64,000 bases of DNA from assembly GCA_014773175.1 (NCBI GenBank), contig VXCM01001537.1, positions 62,001 through 126,000 of the forward strand, in the 5' to 3' direction. Of the stretch, positions 38,001 to 50,802 are shown in pieces. Position 1 is the stretch's first letter. Every line of letters starts with the position of its first letter. A program made the position numbers and the translations under genes. The notes beneath the pieces are model-generated. The model was given only the letters and a program-made list of their open reading frames with translations. It ran no database searches and had not been told where the DNA came from. This DNA is from Lucifuga dentata (Eukaryota > Chordata > Actinopteri > Ophidiiformes > Bythitidae).

Positions 38001-41000
38001 TACACCCACATGTATTTGAATGCGACTATACAAGCTCATGGAGCGGAAAACATCAGGCAGTGATGCAGTGCAATGATGATAAAATAATGTGACACACCAA
38101 TGCTTTGCACCAGTGATTCCAACAGTTCTTTCCTCGCACCCAGTACCAGTCAGCCTCAGCTTAGTAGTGCTTTTTAAACTCCATATTCAGTGATTTCACC
38201 AGCAGTACTTTGTTTTCTTTCTTCAGCTTTAGATTTCAAGTGACATCATTATTCACAACAAATTCACTGTCGATTGTCAGATCACCCCAGAAAATTCTGG
38301 GGAAGTTCATTATTCATATTTTCAGATACCACAAATAAATAAGGTTCAGTTTTTCTACAACTCATCACATATGCTTCTAATTGTATATTTTTGTACACCC
38401 AGTATTGTAACATTTAAATACAATCTCAAGCAATGAGCTCACTGAAAAAAGCACCTAACATTATAAAAATAAGGACTATGAGTAGACAGAGAAATGTTTT
38501 TGATTTCCCACTTTATTTGAAATATCCCAAATCTTAATCACTAATTTGGCACTTGCTGAACAGCAAACTACATGTTGTTCATTTGTTGGTGTTTTTAACA
38601 GTAGAGTCTGCCAAGGTCTATTAATTGTTATGGTCTCATATCCTAATGTCACTCTTAATTAATGGTTTAATAAAGCAAGCAGCTGGAAATGTTAACAAAG
38701 TCAGCTCTGAGACAAATTTACAGTATGTTTTTTGTCAGATGTGACTAATTAGAGTGATCAAGACCTTCTCCAGTTAGATCTACAAGATGTGGACAAAATC
38801 ACAGAAGTACCTCAGACTACTTGCAACAGCCCTGCAACAAATTTAACCCCAGAATAGGTTTGATTTAACTGATATTTTTAGCATCTGTAGTATATGGTAT
38901 TGGATTGGATTATAACTTAAGTTGTTTCTGTTATCTGCCCACCCCTGTAGTTTATCTGCTGGCCCTTGACATGTAATTAAAAGCACTACCTTAGTCATTG
39001 TCTTAACCTACTCTGTGTTTAGTACTTTATAGTTTTCCTGTGAAGGCAGGAAGCGCTCTGTCCCACTGCCTCCACACTCAAAACACCCACTTCATTCACG
39101 GTCCAGTTGTAAATCAATTTTTTCTTGACATGTAAAATCTACCAAAGTCTTTTGTTGAAATACACAAAATATTCAAACACAAGTGTCATACACAGAATTG
39201 AAGGCACCAGTTATCAGTTCACAGTGACCTTATCATACTTTGGCATTTTAGAATTTTCATATTATGTATAGTAAATAATTGCTGCAGTTGTCATAGTGTG
39301 CTGAAATGTATTTGCTTATAGAGTTCATTCTGAAAATAAAATGCTTTTCTGAATGTTGGTTGCAGACCATTGCCATGGGAAATCAGCAAACAATCAGAGT
39401 AACAGTTGTTATAGCTTGTTGACAAAAATACTTTGATCATTATTTTGTTACTCCTGTTGAGAATTTGCTTTGAGTTTGACTTTTTGTTAGATCTGCTCCT
39501 TTGCTGTTGATCAGGTTTTGTCTGGCTGGCAAATCTCAGTTGCAGAGTGAGCAGCCTCAGCTAAGGTTCATGTGACAATACCAGAGTGACCTATACCATC
39601 TTTTATTTTACAAAAAAAATCCAGACTTAGCTGAAACGATGATAAACTGTATAGAAAAGTAGGGAATACATTTGAAAATTATAGAAAATGTCTTTGGGAG
39701 GACCTCCACCTGTATGAGTTCTCCCTAATTAAATAGTAACTGTTTTACACTTTAATGAGAATATAAACAGTACAATAGGTGCCTGTGTATCTTTGTTCAT
39801 TCTGTTATTCCATTCTGTCTAGAAGATGAAGGGAAAAAACAGGTCACGGATACACTGACATTAAATGTTTATGTTATACTTCGGCTTTGTAGCAAATAAG
39901 GAGTTTTTAAATTTTTTTATCATTTTTCCATCTTCATTAAAAAAATCTAAAAATCTGATAATTTTCTCATTTCTGCATCTGCCATTATCATGAAAAAAAA
40001 AAACTATAAAAAGGTACATGAACTGTTTTCTTGTCAATCAAACCCCCAAGTAAAAAAAAACAAAACAGAAAACCACACTTATTTTCAATGTTTCATACCC
40101 ACAAAGAAGCAGAATAATCTCAACAAACTCATAGACATTGTTTTTTTTTTTTTTTNTTTTTTTTTTTTTGGCTGAAATACAATAATTGAATGAACTGATT
40201 AAAACACAGACCTTGGGAAATTATATTTAATTACTTGCTGAACCTGTTGTAGCGTGGATTACCAATAGAAACAGACAAATGGACGTATTCTACCCAGATG
40301 CTGTAAGTAACCTGGTAGTGACTGGAGAGCAGAGGGGCCAAGCAGCCATGCATGCAGCCAAGTGAAGCCTTGATAATGTGGGCTGGAAAGCTTCTTGATT
40401 TATGCAGAGGGGTAGATGGTCCAAATGTATCCCCCTGCAATATTTATTAGACATGCACACCATCACTCTGCATTCTCAGTGCAAGAGTGGTGGGCAGACA
40501 GAACACTGTTCACTGCATCGCATAATGTAAGGCTGTGACATACTTATGGAGGATGGCTGTGTGATTATTTGCACCATTTCCATAAGATCACCATTTTGCA
40601 CATTCTGTACATTTCAGATTAAATGGTCAGACGAAGAGCCTGTTGGGGTTGGTGTGTGATTCTGCTGTGCTGGCAGCAGCTGTCACACTACTCTTGCATT
40701 AAGATAAGCCTAACTCATATTGATGTGTTGAATGTTCACACATTAACTTTCTGTCCTCTTAGCGAGCTGCTTATGGAACGAGAAAGGACCACGTGTTAAA
40801 AACAGTCTACCACAAACACAAAAGCCTATATTGCTCTTTTCAACTTCTGCTTCGGCTTTTTATCATTCAAACAGATATTTGGAAGATGAATATACTTGGT
40901 TACTCTCTAGTGGTTGATAGCGAAGATGAATTTACCTGCTGTAACCAAAACTAGTTGTATTGTTTTCCTAACAATGTAATAATTGACTCAACATAATTAT

Positions 41001-42860
41001 GCATGAACCTACTATCTACGCTGGGTTACTGCTAACAAGTCCATAGAGCTGCTGTAGAAACATTAAAGGGGATCCACTGATTTTTACGCATCAAATTCAC
41101 TTTATCAGTCCCAGGAAGTAACCCTTGTGATGTCACAGAGGTTAGTTTTCCTAACTTTGCGCAACACCCCCTGCAGCCACTAAAGCCTTTTTACAGTTGT
41201 TTTCACATGCTGAATTGTGCTCCACATGACCAGACAAACAGAATGTGATGTGTAAAATTGGTGGGGTCCTTTAATTTTTTTTCCCTCCTCGTGGTAGAAG
41301 ATTAACTCCATTCAAATTATCATTTGAGAACTGTATACAACAATTTGAATTGCCTTGTTTTTTGTTTTTGTTTTTTTTTTCTGATAATTGGGCTGCTCAT
41401 TTCCACAGGTCCAGAGGTTCAATCATTCGCTCAGTTTCTACATCAGAGCAACTTCTCAGCGAGTAGATGAGCTTTTCGGATGGAACAGGTAGGAACAAAA
41501 ATTTAATTATTGATCAATGTTAACAGCTGCCTAGAGATGCTTTACATCATTGCTCTTGAAGGTTCAATGCATTTCTTTGTCCCCAGTAGAGGGCACTGTG
41601 GGTATTCATCCCAGGCTAGGCATGTATGTGTTTGTGTGACCCCCACAGAGATTATAATGTTTGAGCAAAGCTGTGTTGTATTTGCTTGACTTAGTGCCTC
41701 TCAGTAAATAAGCATCAGAGTCTTTTTTCTTTTCCTGAGCTATAAAATTCCCTCTGCACCTGTAAGGGCAGCAAAATTAAAATGTCACATTTCTTCTTAA
41801 TTCAGCAAGAATTTTCTGCAGATTAAAAGGTTCTGATCCCACTGCTAGATGCAGATGTAGTGCAAGCCTGAATGCAGTGTTTTGTCTCACCTTTGATACA
41901 TTACTGAATAGAAAATTGAGATCTGCTTTGTTTCTAAACAGAATGTGTCTTTACAAGTTATTTTACAAATTCTATATTACAACAGCACTAATATCTAGCT
42001 CAAAAGACCATTTAAACTTAGCATTACCACTTTAAGTTTGTAAAAAAATTTATTATACAATGCCCATATGTTAATCATCAGTAAGGTTTGACAGATGTAA
42101 ATAGAAAGTCTTTCACACATAAGTATACGTATACACGAGCGTCATTATTCATCTGTGGATGCAGAGATCTTAACTTTAAAAGGCATGTTATCCTGCTGCC
42201 TTTTGGGTGAAGGATATACAGATGATTGTTTACATTTGCACATAGATACAAAATTTAAAATAAATCAAATGGAGCAAAATGTGACAGTATTTTAAATTGA
42301 TAATATTAAGGCCCGCACGAGTTAGACAAAATATCCTATTGCAGTTACATCACATAAATTTGGATTGCGATTTAAACTGGAAAAAAAACCCAAAAAACAT
42401 TAGGCAGTTTGACTATTAAATAGAACTCCTCTCCACTCCCACCCTCTCACACCAATATGATCATGCATGCATGCACACATATAAACATAAATATAAGCAC
42501 ATTGTGAAAATGTCAGCCAGCGAAGTACCCACACCCACAATCTACCAACAGTGACATCATCAGCAAAATTGTCATCTTACAACAATCAACCAACTCTCAA
42601 ACAAAAGCAAAGTCATGTTTGGTTCACAACCACATCTTTTCCCTCCAGAACTCTGCAGTTTTGTGGTTAAACTGCACAGCTCAGCCAGCACATTTTCTAA
42701 AAGATAAACACATGACCATTTGTCTGCATACAAACTATATAAAACCCATAAATCAAGTTTAAACCACTACTTACAATCTAGTGCTTCACCAGCTGATCCC
42801 CACAGCAACAAATTGCAATTTAAGTTTTAATTCAATTAATTGTTCAGTATTAATAATCTC

Positions 42861-42898
<38 letters not shown>

Positions 42899-42936
42899 AT
42901 TGATGCATCAGAGAGGAATGATATTCAGTCTTGCAG
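32066..42936 (+). CDS. Unnamed gene, N-terminal coding exons (partial)
   Basis: Three exons join in frame: 32066-32083 (ATG GAG AGT CAG AGA TCG), 41409-41488 and 42898-42936. Each has proper AG and GT borders; the third follows a long T tract. The joined start is 45 residues plus two bases: MESQRS, VQRFNHSLSFYIRATSQRV, DELFGWNRIDASERNDIQSC. I recognise no domain or family. The peptide is polar, with no signal peptide or membrane segment, and would continue into exons beyond 42936 or beyond the window. The long introns suggest a large gene. It may instead be a spliced 5' UTR with a chance frame. Phase agreement across two introns and a strong Kozak start support coding, but this is inference. 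Confidence 0.4.
33977..34010. repeat. 34-bp perfect palindrome
   Basis: AGAAGCAGCTGCATAAT is followed with no spacer by its exact reverse complement. It contains two CAGCTG E-box cores. No such structure occurs in the adjacent DNA. Confidence 0.85.
34220..34266. repeat. 18-bp-stem hairpin
   Basis: GGATCGGTCTGCAAAAGT at 34220-34237 pairs with 34249-34266 with one mismatch across an 11-base loop. Confidence 0.75.
34695..34960. mobile_element. TTAA-flanked long-TIR element, copy 3 (partial)
   Basis: It starts TTAAAGGACCACACTGGTGG like copy 2 and shares the interior block CCCTAATCTTTCAAAATCAA. It keeps only the left part of the element. An assembly duplication (34766-34898) lies inside it. The right limit is approximate. 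Confidence 0.6.
34766..34898. other. Assembly join with 66-nt false duplication
   Basis: 34766-34831 equals 34833-34898 exactly, with one N at 34832. Confidence 0.85.
37114..37717. mobile_element. TTAA-flanked long-TIR element, copy 2 (complete)
   Basis: Both ends are kept: TTAAAGGACCATACTGG at the left and, reverse-complemented, TTAAAGGATCAAACTGG at the right, each beginning with the TTAA target. Inverted similarity continues inward (GTGCATGTTTGAGCCCAATAT against GTGCGTGTTTCAGCCCAATAT) and includes CTGACAA. Length is 604 bases including both TTAA. No coding capacity. It aligns over its full length with 779-1435. Confidence 0.75.
41063..41274. mobile_element. Short TTAA-flanked MITE
   Basis: The left end TTAAAGGGGATCCACTGATT and the reverse complement of the right end TTAAAGGACCCCACCAATTT are inverted repeats that extend to about 35 bases. 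TTAA flanks both ends (41063-41066, 41271-41274). Total 212 bases. The termini share TTAAAGG with the longer family, but the interior differs. Confidence 0.65.
41583..41596 (+). promoter_or_regulatory. CTCF-like motif
   Basis: CCAGTAGAGGGCAC matches the CTCF core consensus well. It lies about 95 bases after the second exon of the unnamed gene. Confidence 0.4.
42864..42894. repeat. Long T tract before an exon
   Basis: About 31 T residues form the polypyrimidine tract of the acceptor at 42897. The length is likely variable between individuals. Confidence 0.8.
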
Positions 42937-45900
42937 GTAAGTCTCCATTCACTGCTTTCATCAGCCGGTTTCTATAACGCTGCGTGTGAATGAGAATCAG
43001 CCACAGTTATATTAAAGTATCCTTTGTATAGAACATTATCTGATTTATCTCTCCTTCACTCCCCCCACCCCTAAGCTCTACTACTATTGCACATGAATCC
43101 ACACAATCTTATGTTTTATTCCTGGTGCCCCCCCTCCAGTCTCCCTATCTGTTTTACCCTGTGTGTATAACCCCACTGTGATTGTAGAAATTGAGTTTTT
43201 CTTTCTAAATTAAAGGCTCTTGTTGATTGGAAGAAGTCGCTGTGATGGGACAGTTGTGTGGATTGCAGAATGCGCCTGCATTTAGAAAAGACTCCAAATA
43301 GTCAGCAGGCAGTAATAAGACGCTGGATTCACTCTGCACGTTCATTTAAATGAAATGGGGTTTATCTATGACAGACATGATTTGTTGGTGAATTGACATT
43401 GCTCATAACTGTCCTCTTTACTGCAGTTTAGACTTTAAAGGAAAAACTATTTGTTTGTGTCATTACACAGTGTCTGGACACTCACTGTAAACTGGTTAAA
43501 TCAGATTATTAAAAAACGCGAACAGATTATGTTGGCTGTCTTATCTTGGTTGATCCTCCTGTGATAACATTAGCTGCTAGTTGCCTTAAGATTAGTTCAG
43601 TCTTTCTTTATACACTGATCAATTGAAACCTTTGTTATTTAGCTATTTTAGTAATTAAAAGTATTTTAAGTGGTGTAGGGTATGAGTATAGCAAGATAAA
43701 CACAGAGTTGTTCTTTATAGTAAAAACTGTAAATGACTTGATGCCACCTGAAATCAGCTATAGAACACATGCAGTTTTTAACAAAGGAAGTTTTGTAAAA
43801 ACATCTAATATAATGTTTTTAACTCACAGTTTGTGTTTGATCTTTATTAATGGCATAACAGTGTTTAAATACATAGGTCTGCACAGTTTGTCCTGTAAGA
43901 TGAATCCTATAACACTCACTTACCTACCATACATACAATTTTATGACCAAAATGATAATTTGTTCAGTGATTGTATGCAGGCCATATAGCTGTTTTGTTA
44001 TTTTGTTTATGCTGACAAAAGTCTGTGAACTGTGACTCTTGCACAGAAATATTTTTTTATGTATGGCCAACTAATCCAATAATTCCAAGTAAGAAATTGG
44101 AATTTGTTTGATAGTTACTAATTTGACTACAGTGTAATGATGATATAAAAATGGATTTGTCCTCACTTTGTTCAGCCTGTTTGGCCTTTCAGAGAGAAGC
44201 TCCAGTGATATATTTACAAGAAGAAAGTATTCGCTAATATCTGTACTGATACTTGTGGTTTATTAACAGAAAAGGCCTTTGTCAAGTGTTAAAAATTATC
44301 AGCAAGGTGATACATGGAATGACAAAACATAGTCGTGTAGCATCTTGATGATACACTAAAAAAAAAACAAAAACACAATGTTTCTTGACATGTTTTATTT
44401 ATTTTTTAGTATTTAAATTGTTTTCTTTCTGTGTCCTTATAGTGATGTTTTTGCTACTGAAAAGACTCCATTTCAATGAGAATCATTATGTTTCTAATCT
44501 AATCGGATCTAGTTCAGTGTGATTCTGTTCTATTCATCATAGGTTATGTGGCCTGCATGTAGTTCTGGGCCCATTGTCTAAAAATAAAAGATATTAAGCT
44601 GGATGGCATTAAAATAAATGCAAGACATTAGAAGCAACTTAAAATTTCAATCTGAGATTTTAACTGAGATGCTAGGATAAAATTCTCAGAATCCTGAGCA
44701 GAAAACAATCCATGTCCTGATCCAGGGATGTAGTTCGAAAAGAAGAATGTATTTCAGAGAAAGTTTTAGACTATTTCTCCCATGGGTCCCATAAACCTTT
44801 ATTTAGGACAAAAGGCTGTTTTTTGATTTTCAGCGTTGGGTAGTGTTGAACACTTGGAGCTGTGGCCTCTTTAACAGCAACATGTCTTTGAAGCATCTTC
44901 ATTTGGTAGAACATTTGCAAAAACTCTTCTGTTTGCCAAGAACAGAAATTCACTTAGTAGAGTACTTTTCTCAACACCACAAGCCTTCAGACATTGATTT
45001 GTGTGTGTATGTGCGCTCATTTTTGTTGATTTTTATTTGCAACACAATTATGAAAGCAGTGTGTTATAAGCAAAGGAGGTGAAAGCATGGCATTCTGCCA
45101 TCCTCTGGGAGCCATTATTGGCATCGCTGATGCAGGAAATAGATTTGATGTAGAAAATAATATCCCTGAATAATTAATTAGATGAGCTTTAAATCAACAG
45201 CTAACATGCTGACTACACTCCGGGGAAGAAGAGCAGGGTGAGTTTACAAGTGTTTTTTTTAAAAGCTGCTGGATGCATGTGAAAATAATCAAACACAAGA
45301 GTCCATTTTTTAAAGTCAGTCAAGCCAGGGTCAGATTGGGATCCTAATTTTTACCGAGAATTATTTAAGGTGTGTATGTTTGTCTGTGCGTGTGTGTGTA
45401 TGTGTGCGGGGGGGGCAGCCGATAGTGGAGCAGTCAGACATTATAATAATACACGTGAAAAGTATAATTTGCTCAGAGTCCGGAGACAGTTGTGGGTCGG
45501 TCTGGATCCGTACCCGAGTCCGGATTTTCAGGATGACTGATTTAAACTATAATAAGCTAAAAGTCTATAATGCACATTCCTGCAGCATTTGAGTTTAAGG
45601 TAAAATAACATACATTCAGCAGAATGATGTAATTACAGACTTTAAGTCTGTCAGTGGCTTTGAAGGTTGATAAGAATCAGTCAGGCCCCTTTGGTGATGT
45701 TTATTTGTTAAATCATCTGTGTTCATCTGAGATATCTCTATTGAGCAGTTTTGCTTTAGAAAATTTGAGTTTTTGCAAAAGCAGATTCCAACAATGGAGG
45801 AGAGGGTCTAGGGATTGGTGATTGAATGTACCAAAAGACTGTTTTTTTCCTTACCACCAGAATGAGAAGCAGTTTTAGTCTTTGTGAGATGTCTTTGTTC

Positions 45901-48900
45901 AATTTTGAATAAAGAGTAGGTGTTGGTATGTATATTAATGACCTATGAGAATAGTCAGTTTGACAGCATATTGTGAGGCAGTTACATTTATTGATGGTGT
46001 TGATAATATTCCTACATGTGAATCTGGTTAACAAAATGCCGTTAATGACAAAACAAAAGAAACAAGATTATAAAAATGGAATATATTTGTTTCTAAAGTT
46101 CAGCAAAGCTTTTTCCCCCCCAGAAATAAAACTGTATTCCATCATCACTCACACATTCATTCATTATTGTGTAGACAACAAGTCTTTGGCTATTTTTAAG
46201 TATTGTGTGTTTGTTCTCAGAGGTCAGTGCTGATGCAGCATGACAGCTATGTAATATCAGTCCTTTAGGCTTTGGGCATGTCCCCAAATACAATGGACTC
46301 TCCAGACTATATTCCACCGCTGAGTGGAGCTCATGACCACTTACATTAGTCTGCATAAGTTATGATCCTGACAGACCATGAGTAGGAAATTCCCCTCACA
46401 AATAGTGGCAGATTTCCAGGTAGATCCAAATTCACTCTGCTTTAAGAGTTCCATGGACTGATGGCACAGGAATGGAAAATGTGGCAAACAACACAGCAGG
46501 CCGTAACTTCCACAACTTTAATACAATTTATGTCAAACATCATAAATAAATCATAAATCATCATAAATACAAATACAGTATTCTCATGACTTAATATAAC
46601 ACTTTACCACCTAGGCAAAATTCACCTTGATTCTTTTTTTATTTATTTATTTATTTTTTGGGGGGGGGGCTTATGTACAGTTAATTTTCAGGATTTTTTG
46701 CAAACTTTGCACCAAATGGAAGTTCTTGTTCTTGAGATGCACTTTGTATTTCTTAAAAAGTTGTATAAACAGTATAAGTAAGATATCAGATGCAGAAGAA
46801 GGATTATCTGGCTTATCAGGCTTTAGTTAAATAATTCTTGGAGGTACCCTGTATGCTGCTCCTTGCTGCCTAATGTATGCAGTACAGGAACTGAGGATTT
46901 GATGTAGTTTTCATTCAGGTGATGTTACGTATATAGGCTGTTTAAATTTCCTCTTAGAGCTGCATTTCCAGCCTCTTTTGTCCATCTGTGAAGGCTCATT
47001 TGTCAGTTGTGACACTTGTTTTTGTTAAGGCTTGGAGCTGTTGTGAAGTATTTGTGAGTTGGCACTCAGCTTCTTGGTTGTTTGATGTTTCACCTCAAAG
47101 ATTTTTTTTTTTTTTTTNNNNTTTTTTTTTTTTTTTAAATAAGTCCCACTGGGTGTTTATGTTGTGCGTTTAATTTTCACGTGAGTCAGCAAGCGCTGAA
47201 TAACAATTTCGCAACTCTGAGACAAACCCATTATGTATTGAAAGAGATGTTAGTTTTGGAGCATCAAGATGTTCACATTTTTGGCTGGCTTTGGGAAACT
47301 GGTGTAGTTTCAGCTTGACTAGAGCCAGATCCAAGCCGTCTGTCCTCCTTGGCTGGACTACAGTTTATTTTAATCTGCCACATCTAGATCAGTAATGGAT
47401 AAACATACCTTTTTCATTAATATTGGTGACTTTTCAAGAACTAAGTAGAAATGTTGGCAAACCTGCTATGTTGCAGATAGAAGAAAAAAAAAAGTCCTTT
47501 GTCCACCCCTGGGTGCAGATGTGAACCAACATTTATTGTGTTCTTCCATGAGCAATGAAACACCCTTCCACCATGTTCCCTTATAATCACTTCAGAACTT
47601 TATAGAGTAATCAAACAAACCAAAAAATGTGAAAGAAAACAACTTTTTTTGCTGAGGTAAAAAGTAAAAGTATTAAAATTTTGAAAAGGGAAAGAGGAAA
47701 GAATTAAAAACAAATCTGAAAGAAGATAATCTGTGTCAAATGCACAGCAGTTAAATCAGTGGATAGAAATGTGTGATGTAATACAAAACATACCAAAACT
47801 AAACAAAAACTACAATCTCAGTTTCAGAATTAGTTTTTCCATTTCACCTCATGTTCTGAGACTCTTTCTGATCGTTCACCATTCTACTGGACTTGGACAT
47901 ATTGTTTTGCACTTGCATTAATTTGAAACTTGGAGTTGTTACTTCACCAGAAACTACATGAAAAATAAATTGATTATCTTCCCAAATAGCCCCTCCATAA
48001 ATGATGTGTTTGCATACTGTATATTCATAATAAGTTAACTGCAGAAGTGAGTCTTGCAGGGGAAGAATGTAATTCATCTAATTCATCATGTTATTACTGT
48101 GAACAGATATGGAAATATTAATTAGCTGGGTGTTATAATTTTGTGGAGCTAATTATATTGAAAGAACATGGTTTTTCAGTCTATTTGGGATGATAAGGAG
48201 TAAAAACCTGCCTGCCTTTGCTTGGCTAGTTCAGGGTAATTTTAGAACACTGTGGAGAATGTCAAATTGACTGAGATTAAAAAATCATTATCACTGTTTA
48301 ATGAACGTGCATTGTCATCCTGTGATTTTAATATTTACACAATGCACCAGTAATAAACAAACACAGTAAGAAGATTAGCAGTTATTATTTTCCTCTATTT
48401 TCCTGCCCAGTCCACCAGACCATGTTATAGTGTACGCTCAGGACCACTGATGGCTTGGCATTAGTAAATAAATTATATAATGGGATGTAAAAAGGAAGCA
48501 GCCAGTTTTTGCACACATTCATGTTCATAATTTCATGCCTCACATACCAAATAATCTGTACCATATTCTTGTAATTATGCTTGGTGAATAAATTGATGTT
48601 GGTTATGGCATGGAAATTATGCAGCCGTCAAGTCAAAATAACAATAAAAAATATTTAAGATAGAACTACTATTTAGTGCAATGGCTATTTAATGCCAAAC
48701 TGAGATTGCATGATTTGTGGTATTATTTTCCAGTTGCAGACAGACTTTTTCTTAACTGGGATAAACATTCCACATGAAATCGTCAAGCAAATCAAATCAT
48801 TGCTTGTGCCTATCACCAACACTTGTTAAGTACGAGCATTTCAGAGACTCAGTCTTGGAGCCATCCCTGATGGTTTGTCCATATGTTCAACTTGTCCCTG

Positions 48901-48972
48901 TTGTAGCACTATGACAAGTCCCAGGAACAGCAATGAGCAACAGCCAATGAGAGTGTGAGATGAAGCAGATAA

Positions 48973-48991
48973 GGAATGAATAAAAAAAAAC

Positions 48992-49057
<66 letters not shown>
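48973..49057. repeat. Long poly-A tract ending at a single-N join
   Basis: About 85 bases, almost all A, broken by a CC pair at 48991-48992; an N follows at 49058. It may be a retroposed tail or an assembly edge. Confidence 0.8.
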
Positions 49058-49421
49058 NCCAGGTATGTCCCATTGAGATCAAAGATCTCTTCTACAAGGG
49101 AGACCTGGCCAAAAGGAGCAGCAACACAAAGTTTCACATAAAAACACACAGATCAAAGAATAACAATGACACAATCATAAAAAACATCTACACATTGACC
49201 GCCTAACTTCAATGGATTTCACCAAAGACTTAAACTCATTTAGGGTCACCAAACTTTGAAGTCCAACTTCCAAGTTCAACGTCCAACTACTACTACAACA
49301 AGCAGCTTCTCCTTGTTTGGGTCCATATTGGCAGAATTACAGTGACTTCTTGCATGTTTTAGCTTCTTGCATGCAGTTCAAAGTGTTTAGCTTCTAATGA
49401 GAATAGATCCTTTTGAAATAT

Positions 49422-49444
49422 CGATCGTCGACCATCGACGATCG
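49422..49444. repeat. CpG-rich 10-bp-stem hairpin
   Basis: CGATCGTCGA, loop CCA, then TCGACGATCG. It is striking in AT-rich surroundings and continues with CGTTCGATCAT, like the termini of some DNA transposons. Confidence 0.65.
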
Positions 49445-50744
49445 TTCGATCATCTCATCCCAGGTTTGAGACATTGTACTTTGTGCACCTCTTCTATGTT
49501 TAATTGTGTAGTGTGTGCACTACAACGTCATCAAGACATAAGAATGTTGTGCAACTTGAGCAGTTCGGAGATTTGGTATTTCTGAAGTTGTGTTGTCTGA
49601 ACTTGGCATAACATGTTTTATAATTTTCTGTTTTGGTTGAAAGTCTAGAACTGAAACAGAATTCCTATGCCATCTTGATGGTGATTCAGGTCTAAAAATG
49701 TTCAATCTTGGATGTGTGACTGCATGAGAAACAGTTTGGCACTTTATCATGAACCATTGGAGTAAGACTGACATTTTAAACTCATTTTACTCTGTAAAAG
49801 TGCAGCAGAAGCTCACACTCTGAGAGAGTAGAAAGTTTTTTTTAGCCATTTATTTGATGAACAAATTTCCCTTTCAACAGTCTTTGTTCAGGGCTATTAT
49901 GGGGAACTTTTGTAATTTCAGAATGAATAAACCAATTTCTTCTAGCTAATGAGTTAACATTGATTATTTTGTTAGCCCAACAACAGACTAGCAACATCAC
50001 ATTCTATTTATATTTCACTTCTTGCCCATTGCAGAAGTTCTCATACTTGAAGATGGACTATCCTGTCAGCAGGACATGCTCAGGCATCAGTCTTCTTCCT
50101 GCACAGACACTCTATATAGGCCATACCGGCCTGAGCACACTTTCCATTAAACTCCTGTCTTTGTTCACCAGTTTTTGGTCCATCTCTGCAATTTCAGAAA
50201 GACCTGCTGAAAGATAGACACCTGGAAACCAAATAGTAGGAATGGGTAAAACTCTCCAGTGTAAAGTAGAAGCCAGCTAGGCCTTTGCTGGTTCAGTTTT
50301 GTCTTGTTCTAGTAAAAGGTGTAATGTAATGTTAAAAAAACAAAACAAAAACACAACATTATTGCATTGGGGTTGATTTGGATTATGTTTTGGTAATGTG
50401 CAGGATGAGTAAACTTGCTACATGCATCTCCATCTGCTGCAGTATTGTTTTTACTGCTGTCGTGTCTTCACTGTCATGGACAGATTGGTGACAAATTAAA
50501 TTAAAAAACTCACCCACTTGAGGATATAGGAAACGGTGACGTGGTCAGATGAGTCGTCCTTCACCACATTCTTGATCAGTGGGTGAGTGCATATGTACAC
50601 CAATAGAAGAATGATACAGGCCTGAATGTTTGACCCTTACTGTCATTTTGCAGGCTGAAATCCTTGGAGCAGTCCCATAGTAAATGCTTTTTAGATACAT
50701 GTTTTTTGTCTAAAATCCTCCATAGACTGATGAATATGTTAAAG

Positions 50745-50746
<2 letters not shown>

Positions 50747-50798
<52 letters not shown>
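50747..50798. repeat. (TC)26 microsatellite
   Basis: Uninterrupted TC dinucleotide run. The reading frames across it (Arg-Glu or Ser-Leu repeats) are artefacts of the repeat. Confidence 0.95.

Positions 50799-50802
<4 letters not shown>

Larger units (their letters stand above)
32084..41408. other. Long putative intron 1 of the unnamed gene
   Basis: More than 9 kb without convincing exons on either strand. It contains two copies of the TTAA element family (34695 and 37114), a 34-bp perfect palindrome (33977), an 18-bp-stem hairpin (34220), a T-run join (40156) and a second TTAA element (41063). Confidence 0.5.

Noticed and set aside
45192..45229. Possible exon of the unnamed gene (AG border to gtgagt donor)
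   Set aside because: In the phase required after 42936 the first full codon is TAA.
48841..49149. Open frame with a long Phe or Lys run
   Set aside because: Translation of the poly-A tract.
50506..50592. Minus-strand exon-like segment with donor gtgagt
   Set aside because: The peptide IKNVVKDDSSDHVTVSYILK looks tempting, but the segment resembles a dispersed fish repeat and no partner exons were found.
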